Shown: positions 24,474 through 36,506, counted from the stretch's first letter. The stretch is DNA of 64,000 nucleotides from Blattamonas nauphoetae (GCA_033064195.1 JARBJD010000008.1:62001-126000), one strand, 5' to 3'. Numbers and translations: made by a program. The notes: generated by a model from the sequence alone, not told the origin.

Positions 24474-25550
24474 CTAGTTTACATTTGCTCCCAGATATTG
24501 TATGATTTTGTGACAGTTTCGAACAATAGAATCACCAGGGAATTGCTCATTCTTCTGAAACATCATCTGTTCGAGAGTTGTCTCGAAGCCTTCCGAAAGA
24601 AGAGCGTGGATCGTTTGTTTCCCAGATTGGATCACTTCTGGACCTTCTTCTTTCCAATTTTCGAACGAATCTTCGACGAGGTTGAGCACATGATATGTTG
24701 GGAGATCGTTATCGATGAATGAAAGATAATCGTGGATCCTCATTACGATTGGAGAATCGAGGACAAATTCGAGAGTGGGAATGTGAAAGAAACAAATTGT
24801 TACAAGAAGTCCCAAAATCTCCATGATTGTGCAGGATCGGCTTTCGTCGTCAAAGAGAGAACGATCCTGGCACAGAAAAGTGATATATGGAGAGGATGGG
24901 AGGATGACTCGTTGGAGGATCAGTTCGCGATGACGATGTTGAGTAGATGGATCAGCGATTTTGAGAAAATGGAGAGCGTACAAACCAGCGAGGCGAGCGA
25001 ATTGGATGAGGATCCAGGTGAGTGAATCGATGAAACGGTTTAGACCCCAAAAAGGAATTGGATCTGACTGAAGAATGGGGATGATTCTGGGGACAATGCC
25101 AGTCTGTACGAAACGCATTTTGTGTGCCTCGGATGAATAGATGACGATGACTTTTAGGAAGGACAGAGTGGAGAGAACAATGTTCGGACGTGGAGAGGAG
25201 AGAAGGATGCAGACACTGTCGGTGAAGCCAGACAATGATCCATCTGGCGATGGGACAAGATGAGTGATCAGTGTGTCTCGCGTTTGATCTTGAATCTCCA
25301 CTTTTTCGAGATAATTCAGAAAACGGATCGACTTTTTGAGAAGAACATCATCAAAACAATAATTGCCCCGAACGAGCGAAACGAGCGAACAAAACAGCTC
25401 GGACCTCTCTTCACGCGAGAGAGATGTCTTCAGTTCTGAATTTAGGAATGCTGAGTGCGTCGAATGAAGTGACAATCCTGAGATAGGCGAACGTGTCGAT
25501 CCAGTGTTCCACAAAGATGGTGAATCTACAGTTTCTTTTTCAACTGACAT
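24474..25550 (-). CDS. Helical-repeat (ARM-like) protein, paralogue 2
   Basis: The product is 358 residues, paralogous along its length to the 21630-22667 product; the two genes point the same way and were probably a tandem pair before the transposon landed between them. Matching landmarks are SLVSLVRGNYCFDD, DSVCILLSSPRPNIVLSTLS, LILQRVILPSSPYITFL, PTLEFVLDSPIV and LEQMM near the end. The N-terminal 45 residues are hydrophilic and differ. It is predicted to be an alpha-solenoid without signal peptide or membrane segment. The function is unknown; a binding or scaffold role is inferred from the fold type only. It stops with TAG. Confidence 0.78.
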   Translation of the reverse strand: MSVEKETVDSPSLWNTGSTRSPISGLSLHSTHSAFLNSELKTSLSREERSELFCSLVSLVRGNYCFDDVLLKKSIRFLNYLEKVEIQDQTRDTLITHLVPSPDGSLSGFTDSVCILLSSPRPNIVLSTLSFLKVIVIYSSEAHKMRFVQTGIVPRIIPILQSDPIPFWGLNRFIDSLTWILIQFARLAGLYALHFLKIADPSTQHRHRELILQRVILPSSPYITFLCQDRSLFDDESRSCTIMEILGLLVTICFFHIPTLEFVLDSPIVMRIHDYLSFIDNDLPTYHVLNLVEDSFENWKEEGPEVIQSGKQTIHALLSEGFETTLEQMMFQKNEQFPGDSIVRNCHKIIQYLGANVN

Positions 25551-26437
25551 ATTGAAAGGATCATCCCATTGTTCGTCTCTTTGGAATAGTCATTCTCGAA
25601 CACAAATTGACATCCTCACGATGAGACTTTCAGCCATTCGTTGAGAGTGACGAGATCATCAATGTGTGGTTCACTTGTGCATAATGTAACTGCTGTTCCG
25701 AAACAATCTGTCAATGGGAAGATCACAGTCACATTGACAACTTGATGTTTCTCCCCCAACAAAGCACGTGGTTCCGTTCTTTTTGATGAAAAAAACAAAA
25801 TGGTAATCATGAATCAATCATTCCACCAGGACGGACATCCGCTTCGAGACAGTCTCGTCCGAAGTCAGAAGAGGAGAAAAAAGCCGAATGATGGCCGCTG
25901 TGGGAACAGAGGGCATCAAGTTAGCGAAGAAAGGGTGAAGCGAGTCTCTTTCGAGAGAATTGGCAAGGAATGGTGAATGAGAAGCAGAGTGAAGCGATTG
26001 CCAGAAAAACAAGCACAGTCGAACAACACAAAGAAATCGGATCAGAACTGAATCAAATGACGAGAATCGGTCAGCAATAACCAAGTTATGAAACGGTCAA
26101 GTCACGCGACAAGTCGGTGAACTGTGGAATCGGTTGGGTCAGACGAAGATTGACAAGTGTGCGTGACGAACTGAAGAGGGGAAGCAAGAAAAACAAAAGA
26201 TTACTGACGAAATGAACATTTGAGTAAGATGCGTGCAGAAAGAAGAGAGACAGTCAGGAAGAGATAGATCAGTGAAGACTCTCTTGGTACATCTGCCTCG
26301 TAAATGACGTGAGATGACGTCAAAATGAGGAGAACGGAAAGTGTCGTTGATGTGTGAGAAAGACTGCTGGAGAAGAAGAACCAAAGGATCATTCAAGGAT
26401 ATCACTCAAGACGAGACGATGACGAGGTCGGGACGAA
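25551..26437. other. Intergenic region, nothing recognised
   Basis: This holds the 5' flank of paralogue 2 and the 3' flank of gene C. Short minus-strand open frames at 25616-25810, 25818-26084 and 26139-26405 show no family and I do not call them genes. Confidence 0.4.
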
Positions 26438-28540
26438 TCAATTTAGTTGGAATGTGTCCACAAACGGTGCTGGATTCACAGCGAGCAAGTGGGAGGGCTT
26501 GTGGAGTGAGGCAGAATTCAGAAACTTCTCCAAATCCGACAGCGACGGCCTCTTCGCTGGGTCCACGTCCACACACTGGCTGATCGTCTCCACCAGCTCC
26601 GGCGACTCAATCTCGTCCATCGGAAGAGGCTGGCCAGTCTTCAGCTGGCGGTGAGCATTCAGCGCATCCATCTCAGGGAACGGAATCTGAAGTGTCTCCA
26701 ACTCCCACAGAATCAGCCCGAAACTGAACACAGCTGCCGACTCCGACCTCACTCCCTTCTTCCCCATCATCACTTCAGGCGCCTTCCACCTGTCCCCTTC
26801 CACCGACCCCGACTCATCCTTCTTCCACAATCCCACCTCGCTCACTCCTCCTCGTTCGTCCTTCGATGTCTGTTCACCTATTTCTGCATTTGTCGAGGTC
26901 GGTTCGATTTGAAGTGCGTGTTCCTGAACAAGATGTTGTTCCAATCCCTGCTGATCCACTCCTTTCTCATGGTGCGGGTGCTGCTTCATGTTCAGTCCAA
27001 CAACACCCGCCAAATCGAAAAAAATCTCGTGTGGCGACAACTGCTTCAGAATGAACTCGTTCCGTCCTGATCCCGAGATCGACTGAAGCGCCGACAGGAT
27101 CTGCTTCCGAACAGCATCCTTCTCAATCTTCAGTCCAGGCTGCGGATGGTGCAGACGGTTGAACAGCGTGTCGTGCTTGTTCAGCACTTTCACTTCTTTC
27201 CCATCCACTCCAAATGCCATCCCCATCCCATCCTTCTCATCCTCCCAAATCGCTTCAGACATCCCTCTTCTGCTTTGCTCCCTTTCTTCTGTCACGATCG
27301 ATCCCATTTTCGTTGTCGTGCAGTCTGACGTGCAATCAACACGATCTGTCGTCGCCTGTGACGTGTCTTCGACTTTCATGTCTTCCTCACCAACATCCAG
27401 TTCGGTGGATTCCGTCAGGTTTTGGGTCTTCGTTTTGTCTTTCTGTCTTCGTCGACGCATCAGCACAACCAAAATGGCGATCACGAGGATGGCGATGGTC
27501 GAGAGGACGAGCACGAGGGGGAGCCACCACTTCATGTTCTCCTTCGCCGATTCCGCCAACCGACCCGACGAATTCTTTTGGATCTGGAACGAGTTGCGAG
27601 TTTTTTGGTTCGATCCAAAAACGAGTCTACCACGCCATTCTGCTGACGAGTCCAGATCGGCGAGTGAGGAAGCAGGGAGAGTGAATGTGATGTTCGTTTC
27701 GGTGAAAGAGAAGGCAGACTGTTGCGTCAATTCAATCGGAAATGACTCTCCTTCTGTGCTATCTTTCCGAACATCAAACACTTCAAGGAACAGCCCACAT
27801 GGAATCAGCGTCGTTCCGACAATCGTCACGTCGAACTCTTTCTCTTTCTTGTTCCACGAGCTCGTTGAGTCCGACGAGAGGGTGGGGACGAAGAAGAGTG
27901 CGTTGGTGTTCACATCCTCGCCACTCAGAACACAATCACTTGACGAGAGCCACAGATGAGGGTGCTTGTCGGCTGATCCATCGCCTCCACTCAGACTCCC
28001 AACATTCACCTTTCCTTCGTCAGAACAGAGGATGTTTCGGCGAGCTGATGGAAATGAGTCCAAATTCGGCGTGTTCCCATCAAAGGAAGACTCTCGGAGT
28101 GTCAGCGTGCCATTCTTCATGTTCAACGCTCCTTGAGGAAGATCGTGAAGTTGGGAGCTCGTGATTGTTGTGATGCAGTTTGAGAGTCTGAACAATCCTG
28201 TCGACCAGCCGCACACGAACTGAGAGTGTTCAGATGATTCAAAATTGAGAGATGACGAAAGCAGTGGATTGCCAGAGAACGATGTGGTTTTGAGAACGAG
28301 AGTGGAGTTGTCAGCAGAGACAAGAACGAACGAAGGATCGGTTTGGAGAACAGATACTGAGATTTCGTGGAACTCCAATCGAGCTGACGAGACGACGATC
28401 AATCCCGTTTGGGATCCCATCGATGCAGAGGTGTCAATCTCGAGAGTGGCTGAGATTGGGCTGCTCGCTGAAATCGACAGAAGCGATCCTGATGACATTG
28501 AATAAGCTGAAGAAAGTGATCCTTCCTCAATCAGTCGTAT
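26438..28540 (-). pseudogene. Surface protein gene C, piece 4 (second beta-helix, TM, kinase-like tail)
   Basis: This last piece of gene C is 701 codons including the stop. It holds the second beta-helix (GALNMKNGTLTLRESSFDGN, SARRNILCSDEGKVNVGS), a membrane-proximal Ig-like module, and a transmembrane segment (WWLPLVLVLSTIAILVIAIL) followed by RRRRQK. The cytosolic part has DTLFNRLHHP, LSPHEIFFD, DRWKAPEVMM, FSFGLILWELETLQIPF and CVDVDPAKRPSLSDLE, the order of a kinase C-lobe. As in gene B, the N-lobe motifs and DFG are absent. Its 5' edge abuts the fold-back element; the codon after the element reads ATA CGA CTG, in frame with piece 3. Confidence 0.86.
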
Positions 28541-29876
28541 AACACGCGCACGTAACCCGAAATCGGCACGAAACCCGAAATTGTCAACACCTTCTTAACC
28601 CATACTTCATATTTCTCCGAACCCATATTTTTTTGGGTCCCACTTTTTTTATGGGTCATCATCTCGGCCCCATAAATCACTTGAGGTAGAAATCGAACCT
28701 CCAAAATAGGATCCCTTGTTCAGGGTGCCTATTTAAGAGCCTTTTTTGGCCCAGTTTTTGGTCCCCAAAAATAATGGTCCTTAACATTTAAGCTTAGGGC
28801 ATAAATCCTTCGCGGTCATATTTCTCCACACCCATTCAAGATTTTTCTTTCTCGTTTGATTTATGGTGGTTTGGGATTGTTTTCTCTCGAAATGACAATT
28901 TTTTGAAAAATGAAAAATCCTGGGGGGAGCTGGACGAAAAAAATGGGGAAAAAACTGATTTCCCTGTATGTTAAGCTTAAGAGCTCGAAAACTTGTTTTG
29001 ATCATATCTCCACAACCAGACATAGTTCCGACATGAAGTTTTCACCAATATGGATGTTTTGTTGGATATTAATTTTTTCTGAAAATTTTGAGAATTTTAG
29101 ATGACCTCCTATTTCGGCCTTTTTGGACATGTTCAGTAAAATCGAGATCTCACATTCCATCTGAGAGGAAGTTCTTCTTCAGATTCAGTTGATTTGACAC
29201 AGTCATGACTCCAAATCACCTAAATTCATCATTTTGTTGTTCACAGTGATGATAATTGGAAAAACGACAATACTTTTTGAATTCTGCTGAAAATATCGGA
29301 AAAGGCCGAAATAGGAGGTCATCGAAAATTCTCAAAATTTTCAGAAAAATTAATATCCAACAAAACATCCATATTGGTGAAAACTTCATGTCGGAACTAT
29401 GTCTGGTTGTGGAGATATGATCAAAACAAGTTTTCGAGCTCTTAAGCTTAACATACAGGAAATCAGTTTTTCCCATTTTTTCGTCCAGCTCCCCCCAGGA
29501 TTTTTCATTTTCAAAAAATTGTCATTTCGAGAGAAAACAATCCCAAACCACCATAAATCAAACGAGAAAGAAAAATCTTGAATGGGTGTGGAGAAATATG
29601 ACCGCGAAGGATTTATGCCCTAAGCTTAAATGTTAAGGACCATTATTTTTGGGGACCAAAAACTGGGCCAAAAAAGGCTCTTAAATAGGCACCCTGAACA
29701 AGGGATCCTATTTTGGAGGTTCGATTTCTACCTCAAGTGATTTATGGGGCCGAGATGATGACCCATAAAAAAAGTGGGACCCAAAAAAATATGGGTTCGG
29801 AGAAATATGAAGTATGGGTTAAGAAGGTGTTGACAATTTCGGGTTTCGTGCCGATTTCGGGTTACGTGCGCGTGTT
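28541..29876. repeat. Fold-back element with about 580-bp inverted arms, inserted in gene C
   Basis: The left arm (28541-29123) and right arm (about 29300-29876) are inverted copies with few differences, starting AACACGCGCACGTAACCCGA and ending with the complement. A 176-bp non-palindromic spacer lies between. Long A/T runs and GATCATATCTCCACAACC-type blocks occur in both arms. There is no transposase, so it would be non-autonomous. Flanks share only AT, and gene C reads in frame if the whole 1336 bp are skipped. Confidence 0.88.
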
Positions 29877-30893
29877 ATCTGCACGAGTGAACCCAATTCC
29901 AGATACAATCGAAAAGCCAACATCCATCAACGAACAAGGAAGCGACGAATCTCCACAGAACGGCGACGACGAGCCAGACGAATTCACAAAAAGGACAATC
30001 GAGTCTGGCTTCGGTTCTGTTGTGATCTCAATGTCAGAGTCAAACTGGATCACATCATTCACATTGTCCGTCCTGACAATCGATTGGATTTTGTACGTTT
30101 GTGAGTATCTGATGCTGTCTGCCCATCCAATCTTCATCTCTCCTGTCGTCCCCAACAAGTCTGACGAGAATGACACAACGATCCAGAAGGGAGGATCAAG
30201 TGTAACGTTGTATTGTCCCAAAACGAGATCTGTTCCTTCAAACGACAGTTTGCAGCTCGTGTGTTGTCTGTTCACAAACGAGAACGAGGCTGAAGTGACA
30301 AATGGAGCGTGAGGAACTGTGAAGAACACATCATCGTTCACAATCACTTCGTTTCCGTTCAGTCTCACTGTCGACACTTTGTACGTCAATCCAAAAATCA
30401 GTTTCGTTTGGTCGGTCTCGTCAGCTTCCACAGAACACACAATCTTCCCATTCTTCCCAAGATCTCCACGAACGACTCGCGGAGGAGTGGTCGGAAGTGT
30501 GATCTGCCAATCTCCAGCAACAAACGACATCCCGCTCAGCTCAACAATGACTTCTGTTCGGATGTCGTTCAGTGCGGCATTCGCATCGTCAACACGAATT
30601 GGCGCTGGTGGTGTGTCGAAGGTGATTGGAGATGGAAGGGAGATCGACAATGATCCAAGAATCAGAGAACTCACTGAATACGAGTGGCCATATTTCAGAG
30701 TGTTCTCTGTCGAGTACACTTCTACTCGAACACTTCCTTCTGTCGACGATGTGAACGACACATCCAGTGTCACTTGTGTCGATCCTCCATCTTCCACAAC
30801 TGTCAGTTTGTAGTCAGACGACGACGGCATTCGCAATCCAGACAATGTCAGAACAGCAAACGACAAATCGGATGAGTCGAGAGTGCACGACAC
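29877..30893 (-). pseudogene. Surface protein gene C, piece 3 (Ig-like modules, start of second beta-helix)
   Basis: About 336 codons of open frame between two insertions. It encodes Ig-like modules with the family pattern (LSGLRMPSSSDYKLTVVEDG, SFEGTDLVLGQYNVTLD) and ends just after the FCGDSSLPCSLMDVGFSIV motif that opens the second beta-helix. The nine bases at 30885-30893 are one copy of the 9-bp target duplication of the neighbouring large element; they encode the same VSC as the end of piece 2. Confidence 0.86.
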
Positions 30894-31350
30894 GGTTAAG
30901 TATAGGCGCAGATCCGATTTTCGCTACGCGCAGATCCATTTTTTTGGATACGCGCAGATCCAAATGGATACACGCAGATCCAAAAGGATCGATGATATAT
31001 TTGTGCTTACCCTTGCCATTTCATGACGTTTCACTCTGAATGCTCACAATTCGCTTTAACTCTCAAAAACTCTTCGCAAATTAAAATTTGTTACATCTTC
31101 ACATGACAAAGTTGATCTTACCATCACCCGTATTCTCATCCTTTCTGTCCCATCTGAAACGTCTGTTCTCTCTCCGATTGATTGCTCTTCTCATCTTCGC
31201 CTTCTTTATGAATTTCTAGTTTCTGAGGCCATATTATCAACCATCTGGCGAACAATCGGGATATCCGTCAAAACAAACTCAGTTTGTAGGTGATTTTTCG
31301 CCTTGATTCGAGTCTTTCAGCATCTTCTCATTTGTTCTTATAGACATGGG

Positions 31351-33277
31351 CAGACCTTTGATACATGAGATCAATCAAGCATAAACTGAGATCGATCGAT
31401 CTCAGTTCCGGTTTTTGGGACTGAGATCAGTTACCTAATTAAGCGCATCTATATTTTCCTCAAATTTCCTGTTTTCAATCGAAATGTGAATGTCTGAAAG
31501 ATGAGTATGCATATAAATGGAAGAAAGATAAAAGAAACTCCACGAAGAGATAAGTTTGAAGTGGAAGATCAGTCTGGAGGTCGAACAATCCAGATAGACA
31601 TTGTCATCTCCTCTTCCTGACGTCACTGCGTTGATCGACACAGAAATACTCATCGGTGTGGAGTCGCTTTGTTCAACAAATGTCAGTGTGTGCGCGCCTG
31701 TCATCATCCGACTCCCTTGCAGCGTCAACAATGGTTTTGGGTGAAACTCTGGTGTGTATGCGAAACTGGCGTGTTCAGACAGGCCCCATTTCCTTCAAGA
31801 TTTGTGTCCAAGATCGTTGCTTCATCACGATCCCAAACCTGTTCCGGTTCTCGAGAAATGGATGAAGATGCCGGAATCGTGGTGATCCTGGCGTTGGTGA
31901 GGGTTCGGTCAGATGATTCATCAATCTGCATCCCAAACGAGAAAAGTGGTCCAGAACCGATCGGAAGGTGAACATCACTGAGATTCAGCGACGAGCCAAC
32001 TCCATTAATTCAGTCTGAATCCGAATCGATACGCATCCACTCATCTGTTCTGTTCAACATTTCTTTCTTCTGTTAACTGGCTAATGTCGTGAAATTCTGG
32101 ACTTCTGGCGTTATCCACAAGTGGAAGCGGACCGGACGATTTCGAGTGGTGTGAACACGAGATGATCTGCATGCTTGTTGATTGTTTAAGATTGCTCATC
32201 GAAACCACAAAATGCGATTGATGGGTGTTCGAAATGATTTCTGAATCTCGAACCATCAGCCGCGAAGACGACACCGAACACAATACCGTGTTCGCTTCTT
32301 TCCCATGCAGAATCCACGATTCAGGTGACACTGAACTGTTCCTCACTTTCAGCACGCACATAATTTCATTGATCGTTGAAATTTGTTGATATTGGAAGTG
32401 TACTCAGACGTTGAGCTTGTCGGCTGGAGACACGGGCTGTGGTGAAGTCCGGAGTTGCTTCCGACAAGTGCTAGTGTTGTGGAGATCAGTGGATGAAAAC
32501 ATGCGTGACATTCCTCATGATCGGCATGAATGGACCAGGAGAGAATCATGTCACAAATTTGGAGTGTTTCCGGCAATTCGATACTTGTGGGCGAGGAGAC
32601 TCTCCAAGCCTGCAACACATTTCTGAGATGTGAGTTGAGATTTCGGGATTGAATTTCATCATTAATTCTGTAGATCATGACTCGTAGCAATCAGATCAGA
32701 TGGAGCAATATAGCCGAATTGTGGAGGAGAGATGGCACGAGATTCGGAAGGTAGATCAGAAAAGTGAGCCGCAGCACGAAAGAATCAGAGAGTGGCATCG
32801 AGGTTGGCCAGAGGATGAGTCTGGAGCATGGATCAGATGGATGATGGAGAAGAGAAGGAAACAATGAAAAAAGGAAAGAAAGGACAGATAAAACAAGTTA
32901 AAATAAGACTGAAGAGTGTGATCAAAGGAAGAAATCTCGAAAATGAACATAGAATTTCAGGGCGAATGTCACCGTACAGAATCTATGGCAAGAACAGTGC
33001 GGATACCGTAAAGAATAGGCCAATGAGATTCTTCGTGACGAAATTGATTTAATCGGAGACAAACAAGCGTGATTTGACCTGATCTTCACGAGGATCTGAA
33101 TGAAGTTTTATTGTGGGATGACGGAACACAAGCTAAGCATGAAACTGATTGAAAACAAAAATTTACACGGATATTGGGTATTTCACTTCGGAATTCTGAA
33201 TTATTTTATAATTTGAACAGTAGAAATTTTCTGAGATCAAAAAAGCTGAGATCGATGAGATCAGTGTCAAAGGTCTG
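31351..33277. mobile_element. hAT-type non-autonomous element carrying surface-protein fragments
   Basis: The element is 1927 bp and flanked by a perfect 8-bp duplication GACATGGG (31343-31350 and 33278-33285), the hAT signature. The inverted ends are CAGACCTTTGATAC and GTGTCAAAGGTCTG, one mismatch apart, with subterminal GAGATC repeats. There is no transposase; instead the minus strand at 31435-32361 holds diverged surface-protein sequence. It is nested in the Mutator-like element, so it is the younger of the two. Confidence 0.86.
31435..32361 (-). pseudogene. Captured N-terminal fragment of a surface protein gene inside the hAT element
   Basis: Reading the minus strand, three open stretches in turn resemble the family: SSRLMVRDSEIISNTHQSHF with QIISCSHHSKSSGPLPLVDN (compare gene A SSTLVVSRSEITSC and LISCSHRSSSESSSLLPLV); then HLPIGSGPLFSFG (compare HLVIGTGPLFDFG); then LQGSRMMTGAHTLTFVEQSD, like an Ig-like module. 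Stops and frameshifts separate them, and the middle of the family protein is missing. The fragment resembles genes A to E only in pattern, so it came from a more distant paralogue. Confidence 0.72.
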
Positions 33278-35479
33278 GACATGGGACATAATTCAATTTC
33301 GGGACATAATTCCCTCTTTGAGCGATCTATTGACAATTAAGGTCTAATATTTGTGAAAATAATTCGTGAACTGGTCTGTTCACGCCACAAAAGTCAACGG
33401 AAAGGAAAAATTGTCTTGAAGTGGAGAAAGGAGGATCAACGTCTGATCTTCCCACAATCAATGTGACAAAATCTCCGTTCTCCGAAAAAAGTCATATCCC
33501 AGTCCTTCTCACCTTCCACGTCTCAGATGACATGGCACAAACCTAATAACAAGAGTCCGAAAAAATTGAGAAACCCAATAATGGATGGGATCAAACATCC
33601 AAAATACCCCCTTGCCCGCTCAAAAATCCCCATTCAAGGATCCTGTCTTAAAGATTAACGCACTCACGGACAATGACCTGATGGTCACTGCAGTGCAATC
33701 CCGGTATGCTTTCCACCAATCAAAGCTCAATTCGCTCTTTTATGGAATGCAATTGTTGCTTCATTTTTCTTGCATGGATCTGTCTCTCTCCTTCATCACT
33801 CATTCTCTTCCTCTTTTCCTCATTTTTCAGTGTTTGTCGGTCAAACTTTATTGATTCAACAAATTAGACGAACAGTTTGGTCACTCCACCAATCAGTTCA
33901 GATCCAGCATATTTCCCGTGTTTTTCAGGTTTGCTCTCATTTTTATTCCTTACTTTTCATTCTCTTCACATTTTTAGGCAGATGCATGGATTTCATGTTG
34001 TTAATACGATGATCCATGACACAGGAGGAGATCTCTGCAATAAGATGGCGGAGAAACGTCACTCAGACTTCGGTCATATCACTTGTATTTCACTACTGTT
34101 TGTATTGATGATTTTTTTGGGTAATGTGATGTAATGATCAGTTCTGAAAAATGGAGAGACCCATCATAAAGTGGAAAAAGGATCGAGAATTTGGACCATC
34201 TCCAATTTAGTTCATACTTAGTGAGGATGTGTAATAGGCTCCCTACAACCTGTAATTCACTCTCCAACAGAAATTGATTCTTATTTAGGTAGAAAAGCGA
34301 ATTATGTCTCCAAATTGTTTTGTGTCCCACATCTATTACAAATGGATCACTTTCTTTCTCAACAGTATCTCATCGACATCCCTATCTTCGCCTTCCCCTC
34401 TTTCTCGATCTTCATAGCCCTCTTGTGCACTCCGTCCCTCAACTGATCGTGATCATCAAGCCCACTCTTCTGCAGATGGATGATCATTCCTACCCACCTG
34501 AAAGAGAGAAAATGAAGACAGAACGGCAGAGGGACGACACCAGAAAAGCATAAAAATCAAAAATTGTGATGAAAGGACACTGATTTTGATCTTCCGTAGT
34601 CGCACATCCCGCGATAGACGATCCATGGAGAAAATAAGGGTAACTCCATCATTTGGTGCTTCGGTTTGCAATTTTGAGCTACTATCGTCATGTTTGATTC
34701 TCAGAACATCTCCAATCTCCAATCCAGACCATCAAAACTGAACACCATCATCACAGGGACGAATAACAGTATTGTGTTTGTAACCATCACAAGTATGCTC
34801 AAAATTGTGTATCATTTTGAATATTGTCTTTATTCTCTGCCCAGCAAACGTATCTCACTCCGTTTTCACCGTGGCTCGACTCTTCCGATGATCCAATCAA
34901 AATATCGGTTCTCATCAACACCATTCCCCATCTCACAACAAGGAATGGTCTTTGATTCAAGTTCCTAGCTTTTTGCTATGACTTTGGCGTCACTCCCACT
35001 TCTCAACTCCCTCGCCCAAATAAGCCACATCTATCTCCTCCCATCGTCCTCTTTTCGAAATCTTTCGGCCTCATTCCTCCAAAACAGTCAAGTGTGCGTT
35101 TCATTTAATGATGTTGCAGATACTGGAGCTCTTTCATCGTTGAACTTCGATCGATACAGTACGATCCCTCCGTCACAGACCCCCTGCTTGGATTCGGTGA
35201 GGTTTCCTCACTTTATGTCGCTCTTACCTCAACGAAGATCTCACCGACTCACTCCTCACTCCGAAACATGTCCAACATCGCTCCCCAACCAACACGCCGA
35301 CTGTTCGTGAAAACAAGGCAGATTGTGATGTCATGTGCTGCGAAAGAAAGCCCTAACCACTTTCAGGGACACTCGCGGCCGATTTGAACATGTGTTGGTC
35401 GTTGTTGCGAGGAATTCATCGTTCACCAAATATTCATCAAATCTCGATGAATCAGACACCCCTCCAGTCTACACACACA

Positions 35480-35862
35480 CCTACCGAACGGGAACGAATC
35501 AGAAGAGCGACAAAGAGACTTCATTGAAGAGCCAAGACCTGGATCAACAGAATCCCATCGACGTCGCAAAAATAGACGAGCAAGAAGCGATGATCATTGC
35601 TATGAACGCAGGCCACACAGATCACATCATGCACCACAACGTGCCAACCCCAATCGGGTCACACGCTGTGGCACAGAAGGAATACTGTGACACGATGGAC
35701 AGTCTCAACAACAGTGGACGAGCTCGGGCAAATGTGAAGACGAAGATGGGAGTCAGATGTGGGGAGGAGCTGGTTGAGGTGCCAGTGAATGTGAACGACA
35801 CACTTTACAACAGACTGCACAAGGGAGGCAAACCACTTGACACCCCCTCGTTTTCCGAATGA
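35480..35862 (+). pseudogene. Captured cytosolic-tail fragment of a surface protein gene inside the Mutator-like element
   Basis: The open frame 35335-35862 contains GEELVEVPVNVNDTLYNRLH, which matches the juxtamembrane tails of gene D (QEELVEVVCLSD, ETLFHRLHE) and gene B (DTLYNRIHKG). The rest is charged linker like those tails. It is cut off before the kinase-like motifs. It lies on the strand opposite gene C. Confidence 0.7.
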
Positions 35863-36128
35863 TCACACAAGGACTCGCTCAATCACGAAAAAAGCGAAAT
35901 TCTTCACACAAAATGCTCTTTCACGTCACTTTATGGCTAAATCATACCCCGTGCCCCCTCACCGAAAATTACAAATATGCCTATTTTCGAATAATAATCA
36001 CACTTTTGATAAAATTTTGTGATTTTGAGGGCGAATAAAAGTTGTCCTTTTTGGCCCGATCCAGCCCATTATTTGTTTCAACACTTCACAAAGATCCTTT
36101 TTTCTCTGGTACTTTTGAGAATTCACCA

Positions 36129-36178
36129 ATAGTCTTCACAGCCCCCCCTGCTCTTGAGCGGGGGGCTGTGAAGACTAT
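36129..36178. repeat. Near-perfect hairpin at the centre of a larger inverted repeat
   Basis: ATAGTCTTCACAGCCCCCC pairs with GGGGGGCTGTGAAGACTAT, and GCTC pairs with GAGC at the tip, leaving a two-base loop and a small bulge. Further out, CAACACTTCAC (36079) pairs with GTGAAGTGTTG (36214), and CCCCGTGCCCCC (35947) pairs with a site near 36330, so the hairpin sits in a patchy fold-back of about 410 bp. Confidence 0.75.
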
Positions 36179-36506
36179 CCGACATTATGAAAAAGTGTCT
36201 GGAAAAAGGATCGGGTGAAGTGTTGATAAATCCATAACTCCAAAACCCGGTCTCAAATCGAGAAATCATTGTAAAAACATCGTGAAGTGATATTAAACAA
36301 AGCTCTTGTTAAAATATTGGAGGGGGGCACGGGGTCGGATTATGCCCACTTTATTTCATTTGAGATAGTATGCAATTGAAAATAACTCAAAAAATGACAG
36401 ATCAGAGTTTCACCAGTTAGATCTGCGTGTATCCATTTGGATCTGCGCGTATCCAAAAAAATGGATCTGCGTGTATCCAAAATCGGATCTGCGCCTATAC
36501 TTAACC

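Larger units (their letters stand above)
30894..36506. mobile_element. Mutator-like element carrying gene fragments (Pack-MULE-like), inserted in gene C
   Basis: This 5613-bp insertion is flanked by a perfect 9-bp direct repeat GCACGACAC (30885-30893 and 36507-36515), the size typical of Mutator-like elements. Its inverted ends start GGTTAAGTATAGGCGCAGAT and run about 87 bp (30894-30980 and 36420-36506). Each end holds four spaced copies of CGCAGATCC, likely transposase binding sites. I see no transposase. Inside are a nested hAT element (31351-33277), a stretch coding for a surface-protein tail (about 35480-35862) and a hairpin-centred inverted repeat (35939-36352). Assignment to the Mutator superfamily rests on the 9-bp duplication alone. 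Confidence 0.85.

Noticed and set aside
28910-29581. Short frames in the fold-back element repeated in both orientations
   Set aside because: They are the same arm sequence read twice; no codon pattern or domain supports coding.
28541-29876. The fold-back element as an intron
   Set aside because: The borders lack GT-AG or a recognisable AT-AC signature, and the arms form a simple long inverted repeat typical of a fold-back element.
34079-34968. Possible genes in the right half of the Pack-MULE-like element
   Set aside because: Only short unrelated open frames, none resembling a transposase or the surface family.
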